A stretch of 22,095 nucleotides of DNA from an uncultured Collinsella sp. (GTDB taxonomy: Bacteria; Actinomycetota; Coriobacteriia; Coriobacteriales; Coriobacteriaceae). Each line of letters starts with the position of its first letter. The stretch's first letter is position 1. Location: positions 1 to 22,095 of the forward strand of contig CAUBTS010000020.1 of the NCBI GenBank assembly GCA_958438955.1, in the 5' to 3' direction. The position numbers were made by a program, and so were the translations under genes. The notes under the pieces are model-generated. The model was not told the origin of the DNA. It made no database searches and was given only the letters and a program-made list of their open reading frames with translations. Below, piece after piece: positions 13,259-22,040 of this stretch.

Positions 13259-13897
13259 CTAGACCGAAAAGACGATCTTGCGGCAGTTCCAGAAGTACTG
13301 GGCACCCGAGATAACGGTCAGGACAACGGCAACGGCGTACAGGAAGCGCGACACCGAGTAGATGCCGAGCGTCAGTGCCACCGGGCCAAGGTGCAAGCCG
13401 GCCATAGCAAAAACGCACAGGTAACCGCAGATGGAGACCATCGTGGTTGCCGTCTTGTACTTGCCGAGCTTATCGGCCGCAACGACCACACCGGCCGCAC
13501 TCGCGACCATGCGAAGGGCGCTCACCAGCAGCTCACGGAATAGGATAATGAACACGGACCACACGGTCACCGCGCCAAAATCCAAGAACAGCAGCAGGGC
13601 CGAGAACACCAGTAGCTTGTCGGCGATGGGGTCCAAGAACTTACCGAAGTCGGTGATCTCGTTGCGCGAGCGCGCCAGATAACCGTCGACCTTATCGGTG
13701 CACGACAGGATCACATACAGAATGAAGGCAGCGGCGGCGAGCGGGCCGTCGAAGGTGCTCCAATCCGTACCGGCAACACTCGTGTGAGACAGCGCCGAGA
13801 CGATCATGAACACCGGGATAAAGACGATGCGAACGCACGTCACGATGTTGGCGGGCGTCCAGACACTCGTCAGTTCCTTATTACTCTCGTTAGCCAC
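13259..13897 (-). CDS. pgsA: CDP-diacylglycerol-glycerol-3-phosphate 3-phosphatidyltransferase
   Basis: Makes phosphatidylglycerol phosphate from CDP-diacylglycerol and glycerol 3-phosphate at the membrane, the first step of phosphatidylglycerol synthesis. The 212 residues carry the complete CDP-alcohol phosphatidyltransferase motif with Asp68, Asp71, Gly72, Ala75, Arg76, Gly85, Asp89 and Asp93 (DKVDGYLAR to GKFLDPIAD), and several hydrophobic segments. N-terminal WTPANIVTCVRIVFIPVF is typical of PgsA. The start is GTG, with AGGAG about 6-7 nt upstream. It begins 9 nt after rimO and ends 12 nt before cinA. A related phosphatidyltransferase with another alcohol cannot be fully excluded. Confidence 0.93.
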   Translation of the reverse strand: MANESNKELTSVWTPANIVTCVRIVFIPVFMIVSALSHTSVAGTDWSTFDGPLAAAAFILYVILSCTDKVDGYLARSRNEITDFGKFLDPIADKLLVFSALLLFLDFGAVTVWSVFIILFRELLVSALRMVASAAGVVVAADKLGKYKTATTMVSICGYLCVFAMAGLHLGPVALTLGIYSVSRFLYAVAVVLTVISGAQYFWNCRKIVFSV

Positions 13898-13906
13898 GAC
13901 GCTCTC

Positions 13907-15256
13907 CTACTCCACAACATGACCGATAAGCTCGTAGCAGAAGCTATCGGTAAACTCGACGGTCAGAATATCGCCCACGGACGCCTCGCTGGCGTCCAGA
14001 TGCACCGCGCCATCGGAATCGGGCGCCTGGAACCAGGCATGGCCGATCAGCTCGGCGCCATCCTCGGTCTCTTCGATACCGTCGACGATTACCTGGGCTC
14101 GCTCGCCCACATGGGCGGCGGTGGCGGCAAAACCGAGCGACTCGGCCAGGTCCATGGCCTCCTGGGCGCGCTCGAGCTTAACCTCCTCATCGACCTGGCC
14201 CTCCATCTTGGCGGCCAGGCTACCTTCCTCACGCGAGTAGGCAAAGACACTCGTGTAGTCAAAGCCGACGGTGTCCATAAAGTCGATAAGGTCGCGGAAC
14301 TCGTCGTCGGTCTCGGTCGGGAAGCCGACCATGGCCGTGGAACGAATCACGATGCCGGGGATGCGCTCGCGAAGGTCGCGGAACAGATCCTCGAGCTCCT
14401 GGCGTGAACCGGAGCGACGCATGGCCTTAAGAATGCGCGCGTCGCAGTGCTGCACGGGGATATCGATATAGGGCAGCACCTCGGGCGTATCGCGAATCGT
14501 CTCGATGAGTTCGTCAGTCATGCCCTCGGGCTGCAGATAGAGCACGCGGACCCAGACGTTGTGCGGGCGTACGGCCTCGGCGACGGCACGCAGCAGCTGC
14601 GCCAGATTGCGCGGCGAGCCATCGGCGACGTCCTCGTCGGCAAAGTCGGTACCCCAGATGCCCGTGTCCTGGCCGATCAGCACGATCTCGCGCACACCGC
14701 CGGCAACCAGGTCGCGCACCTCGGAGATGATGCTCTCGGCATTGCGCGAATGATAGCGGCCGCGGATGTAGGGAATCATGCAGAAGCTGCAGAAGCGGTT
14801 GCAGCCATCGGAAATCTTGACGTAGGCGACAGCACCCTCGACGGTACGTTTGACCTGCGGGATATAGGCTGCAATCTCACGCTCGACACCCAGCACGCCA
14901 TCGATGACCGCCACGATGCCGTCTTCATCGTCGGCCTTCACAAAGGCAGCGACCTCGGGCAGCTCGTCAGGCAGGTCATCGCCATAGCGCGACGGCACGC
15001 AACCGCACATGACGATGGGGCAAGAACGAACGCCGTCCTGAACCTCGTTGGCGAGCTCGAGCGTGGTCTCGATGCTCTCGGACGTTGCGGAGGCGAGGAA
15101 CGAACATGTATTGACGATGGCGATATCGGCATCCTGCGGGTCGAATGCCTCCTCGTAGCCCGCGGCGGTCAAAAGAGAACGCATGCGGTCGGTGTCAACC
15201 TCGTTCTTAGCGCACCCGAGGGTGATGTAGAGCACGGAGCCCAACGGTGTATCCAT
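13907..15256 (-). CDS. rimO: Ribosomal protein S12 methylthiotransferase RimO
   Basis: A radical-SAM enzyme that methylthiolates an aspartate of ribosomal protein S12. The 449 residues have N-terminal cluster cysteines Cys15 (TLGCAKNEVD), Cys51 (NTCSF) and Cys86 (CGCVPSRY), the radical-SAM triad Cys152, Cys156 and Cys159 (CNRFCSFC, followed by MIPYIRGRYHSR), and a C-terminal TRAM-like region. The LGCAKNEVD and CSFCMIPYIRG wording places it with RimO rather than MiaB, which is encoded separately at 5896-7266. AGGA lies about 12 nt before the ATG. The gene lies between yajQ and pgsA in one direction. Confidence 0.95.
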   Translation of the reverse strand: MDTPLGSVLYITLGCAKNEVDTDRMRSLLTAAGYEEAFDPQDADIAIVNTCSFLASATSESIETTLELANEVQDGVRSCPIVMCGCVPSRYGDDLPDELPEVAAFVKADDEDGIVAVIDGVLGVEREIAAYIPQVKRTVEGAVAYVKISDGCNRFCSFCMIPYIRGRYHSRNAESIISEVRDLVAGGVREIVLIGQDTGIWGTDFADEDVADGSPRNLAQLLRAVAEAVRPHNVWVRVLYLQPEGMTDELIETIRDTPEVLPYIDIPVQHCDARILKAMRRSGSRQELEDLFRDLRERIPGIVIRSTAMVGFPTETDDEFRDLIDFMDTVGFDYTSVFAYSREEGSLAAKMEGQVDEEVKLERAQEAMDLAESLGFAATAAHVGERAQVIVDGIEETEDGAELIGHAWFQAPDSDGAVHLDASEASVGDILTVEFTDSFCYELIGHVVE

Positions 15257-15283
15257 GTTGGAGAGCGGTCCTTTCGATTGATA

Positions 15284-15781
15284 TTAGCGGTAGTTGGTGA
15301 ACTGCAGCGGCTGGCCGTAGTCCTGGTCGCACAGGAACTGGATCACGGTCTGCAACGCGTCCTTCGAAGCAGAGGAAACACGCAGTTTGTCGGCCTCGAT
15401 GGTCACCTTGACCTTGAGCTTTTGGTCCTTGATGTCCTTGTTGATCTTCTTGGCGGTCGCCTGGTCGATACCCTCGACGATATGGCCGAGCACGCGCACG
15501 GTGCCGCCCGACGCCGCCTGCGGAGCATCCCACGAGACAGCCTTGAGGTCGATGCCGCGCTTGATGAGCTTGAAGCTCAACACGTCGATAATCTGTTTGG
15601 AGACAAAGTCGGCCGGGGCGTTGATCGTAAAGAGCTTGTCGCCCTTCGAAAGCTCGATCGTGGCGCCAGAATCCTTAAGGTCATAGCGCTGGGAAATCTC
15701 GCGCGTGGTCTGCTGGAAGGCGTTGTCGACCTCTTGCATGTTGACCTCGGACACGACGTCGAAGCTGGAATCTTTAGCCAT
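15284..15781 (-). CDS. yajQ: YajQ family nucleotide-binding protein
   Basis: A 165-residue protein, the normal length for the YajQ (UPF0234/DUF520) family, from MAKDSSFDVVSEVNMQEVDNA to DYGQPLQFTNYR. The family has two similar alpha-beta domains; members bind nucleotides, and some bind cyclic di-GMP. Both domain signatures are seen: EVNMQEVDNAFQQTTREISQ near the N terminus and KKINKDIKDQKLKVKV in the second half. AGGA lies 6 nt before the ATG. It lies between the rodZ-like gene and rimO in the same direction, with gaps of 26 and 27 nt. Its cellular role here is unknown. Confidence 0.93.
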   Translation of the reverse strand: MAKDSSFDVVSEVNMQEVDNAFQQTTREISQRYDLKDSGATIELSKGDKLFTINAPADFVSKQIIDVLSFKLIKRGIDLKAVSWDAPQAASGGTVRVLGHIVEGIDQATAKKINKDIKDQKLKVKVTIEADKLRVSSASKDALQTVIQFLCDQDYGQPLQFTNYR

Positions 15782-15807
15782 GATGTTTCCTTTCGCGTAC
15801 GAGCGGC

Positions 15808-17337
15808 TTAGTAGCTATCGTACGAATAGTCGGTAGAATCGGTGGGCGTCTGACCGTCAGTTGCGGTATCGGCGCCATCCGTGGACTGGGCATCGGTACC
15901 GTCGGTGGTATCGGTACCATCGGTGGTGTCGGTACCATCGGTGGTGTCGGTACCATCAGAACTTTCACCATTCTCGGAATCAGTCGTCTCCTTCTTGGGA
16001 ACGGTGATCGTCACACGCGCCACGCCCGAGGTCTTGGTATCGTAACGAACCTTTTCACCGTTCTTGGTAACGGTGACATCGGAAGGCTTGGACGTGGTGA
16101 TCTCGATCGAGGACTCGGGCGTGTACTCCTGCTCAAAGGGGCCAGTCGCCTGGGCGCCATAGACCGACTTGCCGTCGACCTTGACCTCAATCCACGCGGT
16201 CTTTCCCTTGGCAACGGAGACCTTGACCTTCGTTACCTCGTTCTCTTCCTTTTTAGCCGTCGTCTTGGTGGCGTCCGAATCGGTCGACTCATCCGTCGCC
16301 TCATCGGTGTCTTCGTCCTCGTCAACCGTTTCGGTCTTCTTAGAAGACTTCTTGGTCGTCGTCTTGGTAGCAGCGGGCGTCTCGGGCGTGGTCTCGGGCG
16401 TCGAAGATGCGCAGCCACGCAGAAGCACCACGATGAGCACAATCAACAGCAGCGCAACGGCACCGATGCCGGCGTAGATGATACGCGGATCGAGCCCGTT
16501 GTTTTGAGGAGTACGTGACCCGCCGCGTCCACGACCGGAACTGCTGCGGCCGCCTCCCTGAGGCATACGACCGCGATTGCTATCGGGACGGCCGCGATAG
16601 CCGCCCTGGCCCTGAAGGCTGCGTTGACCCGAGCGGGGCGCAAGCTCACCGCGGCATTGATAGCCACGCTGGCCCGAACGCGGAGCCGAAGAGCGCTGGC
16701 CATACGGCTGTGATTGAGAGCGAAGACGCGGCGTCACCTGCGTGGTATCGGCATCCGCATAGCCACCGCGAGAGCGTCCGGCGGAGGCACCACGGTAACC
16801 GCGATCGGAATAGCCGCCGTCGCCGTAGCCGGCACGAGGGTCACGAGCCACGCCGCGGGCAGCGGGAAGTGCACGGTCCTCGGGCATCGGCGTACTGCGG
16901 AACCGGTCACGCTGCGAACGAATCTCCTCGCCCGAACCCGTCTCGGTAATATAACCGGCCTGCTGAGGACGCTGTCCATAACGCGTCGAACGACCGCCCT
17001 GAACCATCAGGAAGCGCCCGTTATCGACCGAGGAACGCGAATTGACGTAGCCAGCGGCGTCCTGAAAACGACCGCCCTGCTGCGACGTCTCGCGCTCATA
17101 TGCCATCAGATCGTCAAAGTAGGCATTGACGACCTCGCGCGGATTGAGGCCCAAAAAGCGAGCATAGCTCGAAATCATGCCCTGCGCATAGCCGCGCGGC
17201 GGCATCGAAGCAAAGTTACCGGTCTCGAAAAACTCGATGATCTGCGGCCTGATTTTGATGGTGTTGGCGACTTGCTGAATGGAAAGGCCCATTCGGCGAC
17301 GCTGCTCGAGCAGCATGTCACCAAAGCGTGCAGCCAT
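15808..17337 (-). CDS. RodZ-like HTH membrane protein with RG-rich linker
   Basis: The 509 residues divide into an N-terminal Xre/RodZ-type helix-turn-helix (about 1-80; LSIQQVANTIKIRPQIIEFFE), a long disordered region rich in Arg, Gly, Ser and Gln (about 110-280), one transmembrane helix (about 286-307), an acidic Thr/Lys-rich linker (310-370), a RodZ C-terminal-like beta domain (about 367-447) and a low-complexity tail with TDGTDT repeats (459-483). RodZ links the MreB cytoskeleton to wall synthesis in rods; no mreB is visible here, so the role is inferred. GGAGG lies 6 nt before the ATG, which overlaps the ftsK stop codon (TGATG). The RG-rich segment is much longer than in typical RodZ. 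Confidence 0.85.
   Translation of the reverse strand: MAARFGDMLLEQRRRMGLSIQQVANTIKIRPQIIEFFETGNFASMPPRGYAQGMISSYARFLGLNPREVVNAYFDDLMAYERETSQQGGRFQDAAGYVNSRSSVDNGRFLMVQGGRSTRYGQRPQQAGYITETGSGEEIRSQRDRFRSTPMPEDRALPAARGVARDPRAGYGDGGYSDRGYRGASAGRSRGGYADADTTQVTPRLRSQSQPYGQRSSAPRSGQRGYQCRGELAPRSGQRSLQGQGGYRGRPDSNRGRMPQGGGRSSSGRGRGGSRTPQNNGLDPRIIYAGIGAVALLLIVLIVVLLRGCASSTPETTPETPAATKTTTKKSSKKTETVDEDEDTDEATDESTDSDATKTTAKKEENEVTKVKVSVAKGKTAWIEVKVDGKSVYGAQATGPFEQEYTPESSIEITTSKPSDVTVTKNGEKVRYDTKTSGVARVTITVPKKETTDSENGESSDGTDTTDGTDTTDGTDTTDGTDAQSTDGADTATDGQTPTDSTDYSYDSY
15893..15958 (-). repeat. 18-bp tandem repeat coding the TDGTDT tail of the RodZ-like protein
   Basis: The unit TCGGTACCATCGGTGGTG occurs at 15893-15910 (two base changes), 15911-15928 and 15929-15946, with a partial fourth at 15947-15958. 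Each encodes six residues, so gain or loss of copies keeps the frame. Two units are identical, which suggests recent slippage. Confidence 0.9.
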
Positions 17338-20117
17338 CAGAATCCTCCAAACTCACGATCTTCACGTGCCATCTCGGCGTCGACAGATTCCAGCGCGGCA
17401 AGCCCCTCCTCATCCAGCAGGACCTCGCGCGGCTTGGAACCGTCGGGCGGACCGACGACACCCTTTTCTTCCAGCATGTCCATAATACGCCCGGCGCGCG
17501 CATAGCCAACCTTCAGACGACGTTGCAGGCCAGATGTGGAGCCAAGCTGCGATTCCACCACAATATGGGCGGCTTCCCAAATGAGAGGATCATCGTCTTG
17601 CGGCTCGGCGACTCCGGTGCGGACAATGCCGCCGCCACCCGCCATGGACATGGAAGCGGGCGCCACGGCAGACAGGATCTCCTCGTGGTAGTCGGGCTCG
17701 CTCTGCGACTTGACGAACTCGACAATCTCGTTGATTTCGTCATCCGAGACAAAGCAGCCCTGGATACGGCGAGGCTTACCCCAGTCGACCTTTGAGAACA
17801 GCATGTCGCCCAAACCAGTGAGCTTTTCGGCGCCCATCTGATCAATGATGACGCGCGAGTCGATACCCGTGGCGACGTTAAAGGCGATGCGGTTGGTGAT
17901 GTTAGCCTTGATAAGGCCCGTCACCACGTTGGAGCTCGGGCGCTGCGTGGCCACGATAAGGTGGATACCGGCGGCACGACCCAGCTGAGCAATACGCACG
18001 ATCGAAGCCTCGACATCCTTACCGGCGACCATCATCAGGTCCGAGAGCTCGTCGATGATGATGACCAGGTAGGGCATCTTTTGCGGCGGGTTATCGTAAT
18101 GCTCAAACTCGCCGGCGGCCTGCTTTTCGTTGTAGGTCGAGATCTTACGCACGTTGAGACGCTCGAAGACCTTCAGGCGACGCTCCATCTCGGACACGGC
18201 CCATTGCAGAGCGCTCGCGGCCTGCTTGGGCTCGGTCACTACAGGCACGTAAAGATGCGGCAGACCGTTATAGCCCGCAAGCTCGACGCGCTTGGGGTCG
18301 ACCATGATCAGGCGAACGTCCTCGGGAAGGGCGCGCATGAGCAAGGTCGTGATGATGGAGTTGATCATGACCGACTTACCGGAACCCGTGGTACCGGCGA
18401 TCAGCAGGTGGGGCATCTTGGCGAGGTCGGCGACGACCGGCGTACCCTCGGCATCGCGACCGATGGCCAGCTCGAGCGGACCGCCCTTCACATAGGGCAG
18501 CACGTCGCCCAGGTTGACGTTCTGGCGCTTGCGATTGGGGATCTCGATACCCACGAGCGACGTGCCGGGGATCGGGGCAAAGATACGAACCGACTGAGCT
18601 GCGAGCGAAAGCGCGATATCGTCCTCGAGGCTCGAAATCTTGCTCACGCGCTCGCCCTCGCCAGGTTGCAGCTTAAAGGTCGTCACCGTGGGGCCGGCGA
18701 TCCAGCCGACCACGCGGGCGCTGCGGCCAAACTCAAGCAGGGTCGACTGCAGCGACTCGGCAGTTTGCTCCATCTCCTTGTCCGAAGACGCAGCGGAAGC
18801 CGACTGCGGGTTGGCATGCAGAATCTCAAGTGGCGGAAGTTTGAGGCCGTCCTCTTCTTCGCCCTCGTTATCTGCGGCGCCGCCGTCCGTTCCCCCATCG
18901 CTGGCCGCAGCCGATTCGACAGCACTCAAGGCAGGCGCATCGGCAACCTTGGGATGCTTCAAGAAGTCGGGGATCTGAGGTGCTGCCGAGACAGGATTCA
19001 CGGCAAACGGCGGCTCGGACTCGTCGATCTTATCGGGGTCGTCTTCCATCGAAAGCTGACCGGTTACCTGGTCGCGCTTTGCATGGCGACGCGGCAGCAA
19101 AGTTGTCTTTGCGGTCTCAATCGGAGCCTCGTCGTCCTCGTCATCACCCTCGGTGAGCTCAATCTCGCTCTCGGACCAAGACGGGTCGGGCTCACTCGTA
19201 TTGAGTTTGGGCGCAGCCTTGCCCTTCTTGGCATGGCGGCGCGGCAACAGCGTTGTCTTGGCCCGCTCGGCCTCCACGGCCTCAGACACGTCGACAAACG
19301 GATCTTCGTCCACGTCCTCATCGTCCAGAATCGGATCGACTTCGCTACCCATAACCGTAGTCACGGCCGCATCGGAGCCCTTTTGACGAAGAATGCTCAG
19401 ATGCGGACGGGCGACACCAGGCACCGACAGGGCCTCATCGTCACCCCACGGACTCGCGTTGACGTCGGCACGACGGCGCTCGGCAAAATCTGCCGCACGG
19501 TCGCGGGCAGAGCGCAAAACGCCGCCCACCGAAAAGCCAATGATGACCAAGCCCACGACGACAAAGCCCAACAGGACTACCATCGCGATAGGCTTACCCA
19601 GGGCATTCTGCAGCGCACTCGCAATAAACGCACCGATGTAGCCACCCGAGGCGGACAAATTTTGCGGCGTGAACATAAGGTCACAAGAGACACTTGTACC
19701 CGGCACCATCAGCGAAAGAATGGAGACGACGGCGATAAAGACCACGGCGCCGCCCGCAACAGAGCGTACGTTGAGCGGCGAGTCCTCGCCTAAAAAGAGC
19801 GTGGCGGCAAACAGCAAAATGACGATCGGCAGCACGTAGGCGCCCAGACCAAAGCCCAAGTGGTAGAAACCGGCAACCGCAGCCGTAACGGGCGCAGTCG
19901 CCGGCGAAATCACGGCAATAAAGGACGCAATCGCCAAAACGGCAATGACCACGCCGGCGATATCGCGGTTGGCCGAGGGCTCGACCAAGGGCTCGAAATC
20001 ATCGAACTCGGACTCGTGGCCCTTATTGGCACGCAGATGGGAACCGGCACCCTTAGCAGATGCCGGTTGGTTGTTGGCCTTATTGCCTTTGGCGTTTTGT
20101 GCAGATCCGCGCGCCAA
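17337..20117 (-). CDS. ftsK: DNA translocase FtsK/SpoIIIE
   Basis: A membrane-anchored motor that pumps chromosomal DNA through the closing septum. The 926 residues have an N-terminal group of 4-5 membrane segments (about 52-200), an acidic, Ser-rich linker (about 205-440), and the motor with Walker A GTTGSGKS (575-582), DELSDLMMVA and ATQRPS. A C-terminal winged-helix gamma domain (about 850-926; STSGLQRRLKVGYARAGRIMDMLEEKGVVGP) reads KOPS-like DNA signals. The linker repeats AKTTLLPRRHAK twice (286-297 and 336-347). The start is TTG at 20117, supported by GGAGG 6 nt upstream inside the end of rnj. The stop overlaps the next gene's ATG. Confidence 0.97.
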   Translation of the reverse strand: MARGSAQNAKGNKANNQPASAKGAGSHLRANKGHESEFDDFEPLVEPSANRDIAGVVIAVLAIASFIAVISPATAPVTAAVAGFYHLGFGLGAYVLPIVILLFAATLFLGEDSPLNVRSVAGGAVVFIAVVSILSLMVPGTSVSCDLMFTPQNLSASGGYIGAFIASALQNALGKPIAMVVLLGFVVVGLVIIGFSVGGVLRSARDRAADFAERRRADVNASPWGDDEALSVPGVARPHLSILRQKGSDAAVTTVMGSEVDPILDDEDVDEDPFVDVSEAVEAERAKTTLLPRRHAKKGKAAPKLNTSEPDPSWSESEIELTEGDDEDDEAPIETAKTTLLPRRHAKRDQVTGQLSMEDDPDKIDESEPPFAVNPVSAAPQIPDFLKHPKVADAPALSAVESAAASDGGTDGGAADNEGEEEDGLKLPPLEILHANPQSASAASSDKEMEQTAESLQSTLLEFGRSARVVGWIAGPTVTTFKLQPGEGERVSKISSLEDDIALSLAAQSVRIFAPIPGTSLVGIEIPNRKRQNVNLGDVLPYVKGGPLELAIGRDAEGTPVVADLAKMPHLLIAGTTGSGKSVMINSIITTLLMRALPEDVRLIMVDPKRVELAGYNGLPHLYVPVVTEPKQAASALQWAVSEMERRLKVFERLNVRKISTYNEKQAAGEFEHYDNPPQKMPYLVIIIDELSDLMMVAGKDVEASIVRIAQLGRAAGIHLIVATQRPSSNVVTGLIKANITNRIAFNVATGIDSRVIIDQMGAEKLTGLGDMLFSKVDWGKPRRIQGCFVSDDEINEIVEFVKSQSEPDYHEEILSAVAPASMSMAGGGGIVRTGVAEPQDDDPLIWEAAHIVVESQLGSTSGLQRRLKVGYARAGRIMDMLEEKGVVGPPDGSKPREVLLDEEGLAALESVDAEMAREDREFGGF

Positions 20118-20118
20118 A

Positions 20119-21789
20119 CTAAACCTCCATGACGACCGGGATGATCATCGGGCGGGTGCGCGTACGGCTCCAGATAAAGTTAGAGAGCGAATCGCGCACG
20201 GCCTTGCGAATGGCATCGGAACCGCTGCTCGTAAAGCTGAACTTGCCCTTCTCGATCGTCTTCATAATGGATGCGGAGGCATCCTCGGAGAACTGGTCGT
20301 CGATGGCAAACGAGACGCCGCGGCCCGAGAACTCGATGGCCTCGATCTTCTTGTGCTTGAGCGAGACGATGGCGACAGCGGTAACCATACCGTCGTTGGC
20401 GAGCTTCTGACGATCGCGCAGGACGATGGGGTCGGTATCGCCGATACGCAGGCCGTCGACGTAGACGACGCCGGACTCGACGGGCGTACCGCGTTTGACG
20501 ATACCGCCGCGCATCTCGAGCGTATCGCCGTTATCGAGGATAAAGATATGATCGTCCTTGATGCCCATCTTGCGAGCCAGCTGGGCATGGGCGCGCAGAT
20601 GCACGGCTTCACCGTGAACCGGCATAAAGTACGTGGGCTTGGCCATGGCCATCAGGAGCTTGAGCTCCTCCTGGCTACCGTGGCCCGAGACGTGGACAAG
20701 AGCGCGGTTCTTATCCCACACGTCGCAACCGAGCTTGGCCAGGCTGTTGACGACCTGCTGGACGGCTTTCTCATTGCCGGGAACAGGAGTTGCCGAGAGG
20801 ATGACGGTATCGCCCTCGTGGATAGAGAGCGTCTTGTGCTCGCCATTGGCCATGCGGGACAGGGCCGACAGCGGCTCGCCCTGCGAACCGGTGCACATGA
20901 CGACGATCTTGTCGTCGGGCAGGTTATCGATATCGAAGGCATCGATGATATCGGCATCGTCGATGTTGAGGTAGCCCAGCTCACGCGCCACGCGGGTGTT
21001 AGTGAGCATGGAGCGACCGGTCACAACGACCTTACGGCCGCACTTGCGGGCGGCATCGCAGATCTGCTGCAGGCGATGGATGTGGCTCGAGAACGACGCG
21101 ACGAACACGCGACCCGGGGCGTTCTTGATGGCGTGCAGCAAGTTGGGACCAACCTCGGCCTCGGACTTGGTAAAGCCGGGAACCGTTGCATTGGTGGAGT
21201 CGGAAAGCAGCAGATCGATGCCCTGCTTGGCAAAGCGGCTGATAGCGGCATAGTCGGGCGTGACGCCATCGATGGGCGTCTGGTCGAGCTTAAAGTCGCC
21301 GGTGTGCATAACGGTGCCCTGATTGGTGCGAATGAACACACCCAGAGCGCCGGGGATGGAGTGCGTCATCGAGAAGAAGTCGAGCGAGATGCCGCCGAGG
21401 TTGACATGGCTGCCGCCCTTAACCTCGCGGAACTTGGGCGCGCGGATGCGGAACTCAGAAAGCTTGCCCTCGATAAAGCCAAGCGTCAGCTTGCTCGAGA
21501 AGATGGGCACCTTATTGTTGAGGTCCTGCAGCAGATACGGAAGCGAACCGGTGTGGTCCTCGTGGCCGTGGGTGACGACGATACCGCGGAGCTTTTCCTC
21601 GTTCTCCAAAACATAGGTGTAGTCGGGAAGCACCAGGTCGATACCGGGCTGGGAGTCATCCGGGAACATGAGGCCGGCGTCGACGAGCACCATGTCGTCG
21701 CCGCACTCGAAGACCGTCATGTTCTTGCCGATGCCGTCAAGGCCGCCGAGCGGGATGATCTTCAAGGGAGATGATTTTTTAGCTGCCAT
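20119..21789 (-). CDS. rnj: Ribonuclease J
   Basis: A metallo-beta-lactamase/beta-CASP ribonuclease with 5'-3' exonuclease and endonuclease activity in mRNA decay and rRNA maturation. The 556 residues begin PLGGLDGIGKNMTVFEC and carry the metal motif HGHEDHTGS (His74, His76, Asp78, His79). Further metal and beta-CASP motifs are HTGDFKLD, LLSDSTNA, CTGSQGEP and PVHGEAVHL, with VSGHGSQEEL in the beta-CASP region. The usual C-terminal domain is present. AGGA lies about 14 nt before the ATG, which is farther than usual. The stop is one base before the TTG of ftsK, so the two should be translated from one mRNA. No confident promoter was found upstream. Confidence 0.97.
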   Translation of the reverse strand: MAAKKSSPLKIIPLGGLDGIGKNMTVFECGDDMVLVDAGLMFPDDSQPGIDLVLPDYTYVLENEEKLRGIVVTHGHEDHTGSLPYLLQDLNNKVPIFSSKLTLGFIEGKLSEFRIRAPKFREVKGGSHVNLGGISLDFFSMTHSIPGALGVFIRTNQGTVMHTGDFKLDQTPIDGVTPDYAAISRFAKQGIDLLLSDSTNATVPGFTKSEAEVGPNLLHAIKNAPGRVFVASFSSHIHRLQQICDAARKCGRKVVVTGRSMLTNTRVARELGYLNIDDADIIDAFDIDNLPDDKIVVMCTGSQGEPLSALSRMANGEHKTLSIHEGDTVILSATPVPGNEKAVQQVVNSLAKLGCDVWDKNRALVHVSGHGSQEELKLLMAMAKPTYFMPVHGEAVHLRAHAQLARKMGIKDDHIFILDNGDTLEMRGGIVKRGTPVESGVVYVDGLRIGDTDPIVLRDRQKLANDGMVTAVAIVSLKHKKIEAIEFSGRGVSFAIDDQFSEDASASIMKTIEKGKFSFTSSGSDAIRKAVRDSLSNFIWSRTRTRPMIIPVVMEV

Positions 21790-21988
21790 AGGTTAGTGTT
21801 GTTTCCTTTCTTCGAAACGGGTCTGAAACAACCGACGGGGCGCTTCTGGCAAACCGACCGCCGGGAACGTACAAACATGCATCACAGAGTCGATGCAATA
21901 ACCACAGTATGATACCCATTTGCACAACAACAGACCACCCATGCATCAAAGCCCCATCTGAACCGGTCTATCCCGCCGGGAATAGCAA

Positions 21989-22017
21989 AAGGGCGACCCC
22001 CGTCCGGAGTCGCCCTT
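21989..22017 (-). terminator. Intrinsic terminator after the right-edge gene
   Basis: AAGGGCGAC at 21989-21997 pairs with GTCGCCCTT at 22009-22017 (9 bp, 11-nt loop). On the minus strand the stem is followed by TTGCTATT, making TTTT with the end of the stem. It lies 23 nt after the stop codon of the gene at the right edge and separates it from rnj. Confidence 0.85.
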
Positions 22018-22040
22018 GTTGAGCTGATTATATGCGGCTG

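Noticed and set aside
14447..15811. 454-codon plus-strand open frame opposite rimO and yajQ
   Set aside because: It spans two real minus-strand genes and their gap and has no recognisable motif.
15893..15958. Tandem repeats as a regulatory or CRISPR-like array
   Set aside because: They lie within a coding frame and encode a simple TDGTDT protein tail.
17961..21774. Two plus-strand open frames of about 610 codons opposite ftsK and rnj
   Set aside because: Both are opposite well-supported genes, read as low-complexity or histidine- and arginine-rich sequence, and show no domain.
21858..21982. Ten-base direct repeat CCGCCGGGAA upstream of rnj (21858 and 21973)
   Set aside because: It is short, G+C-rich and 115 bp apart, so it is easily due to chance.
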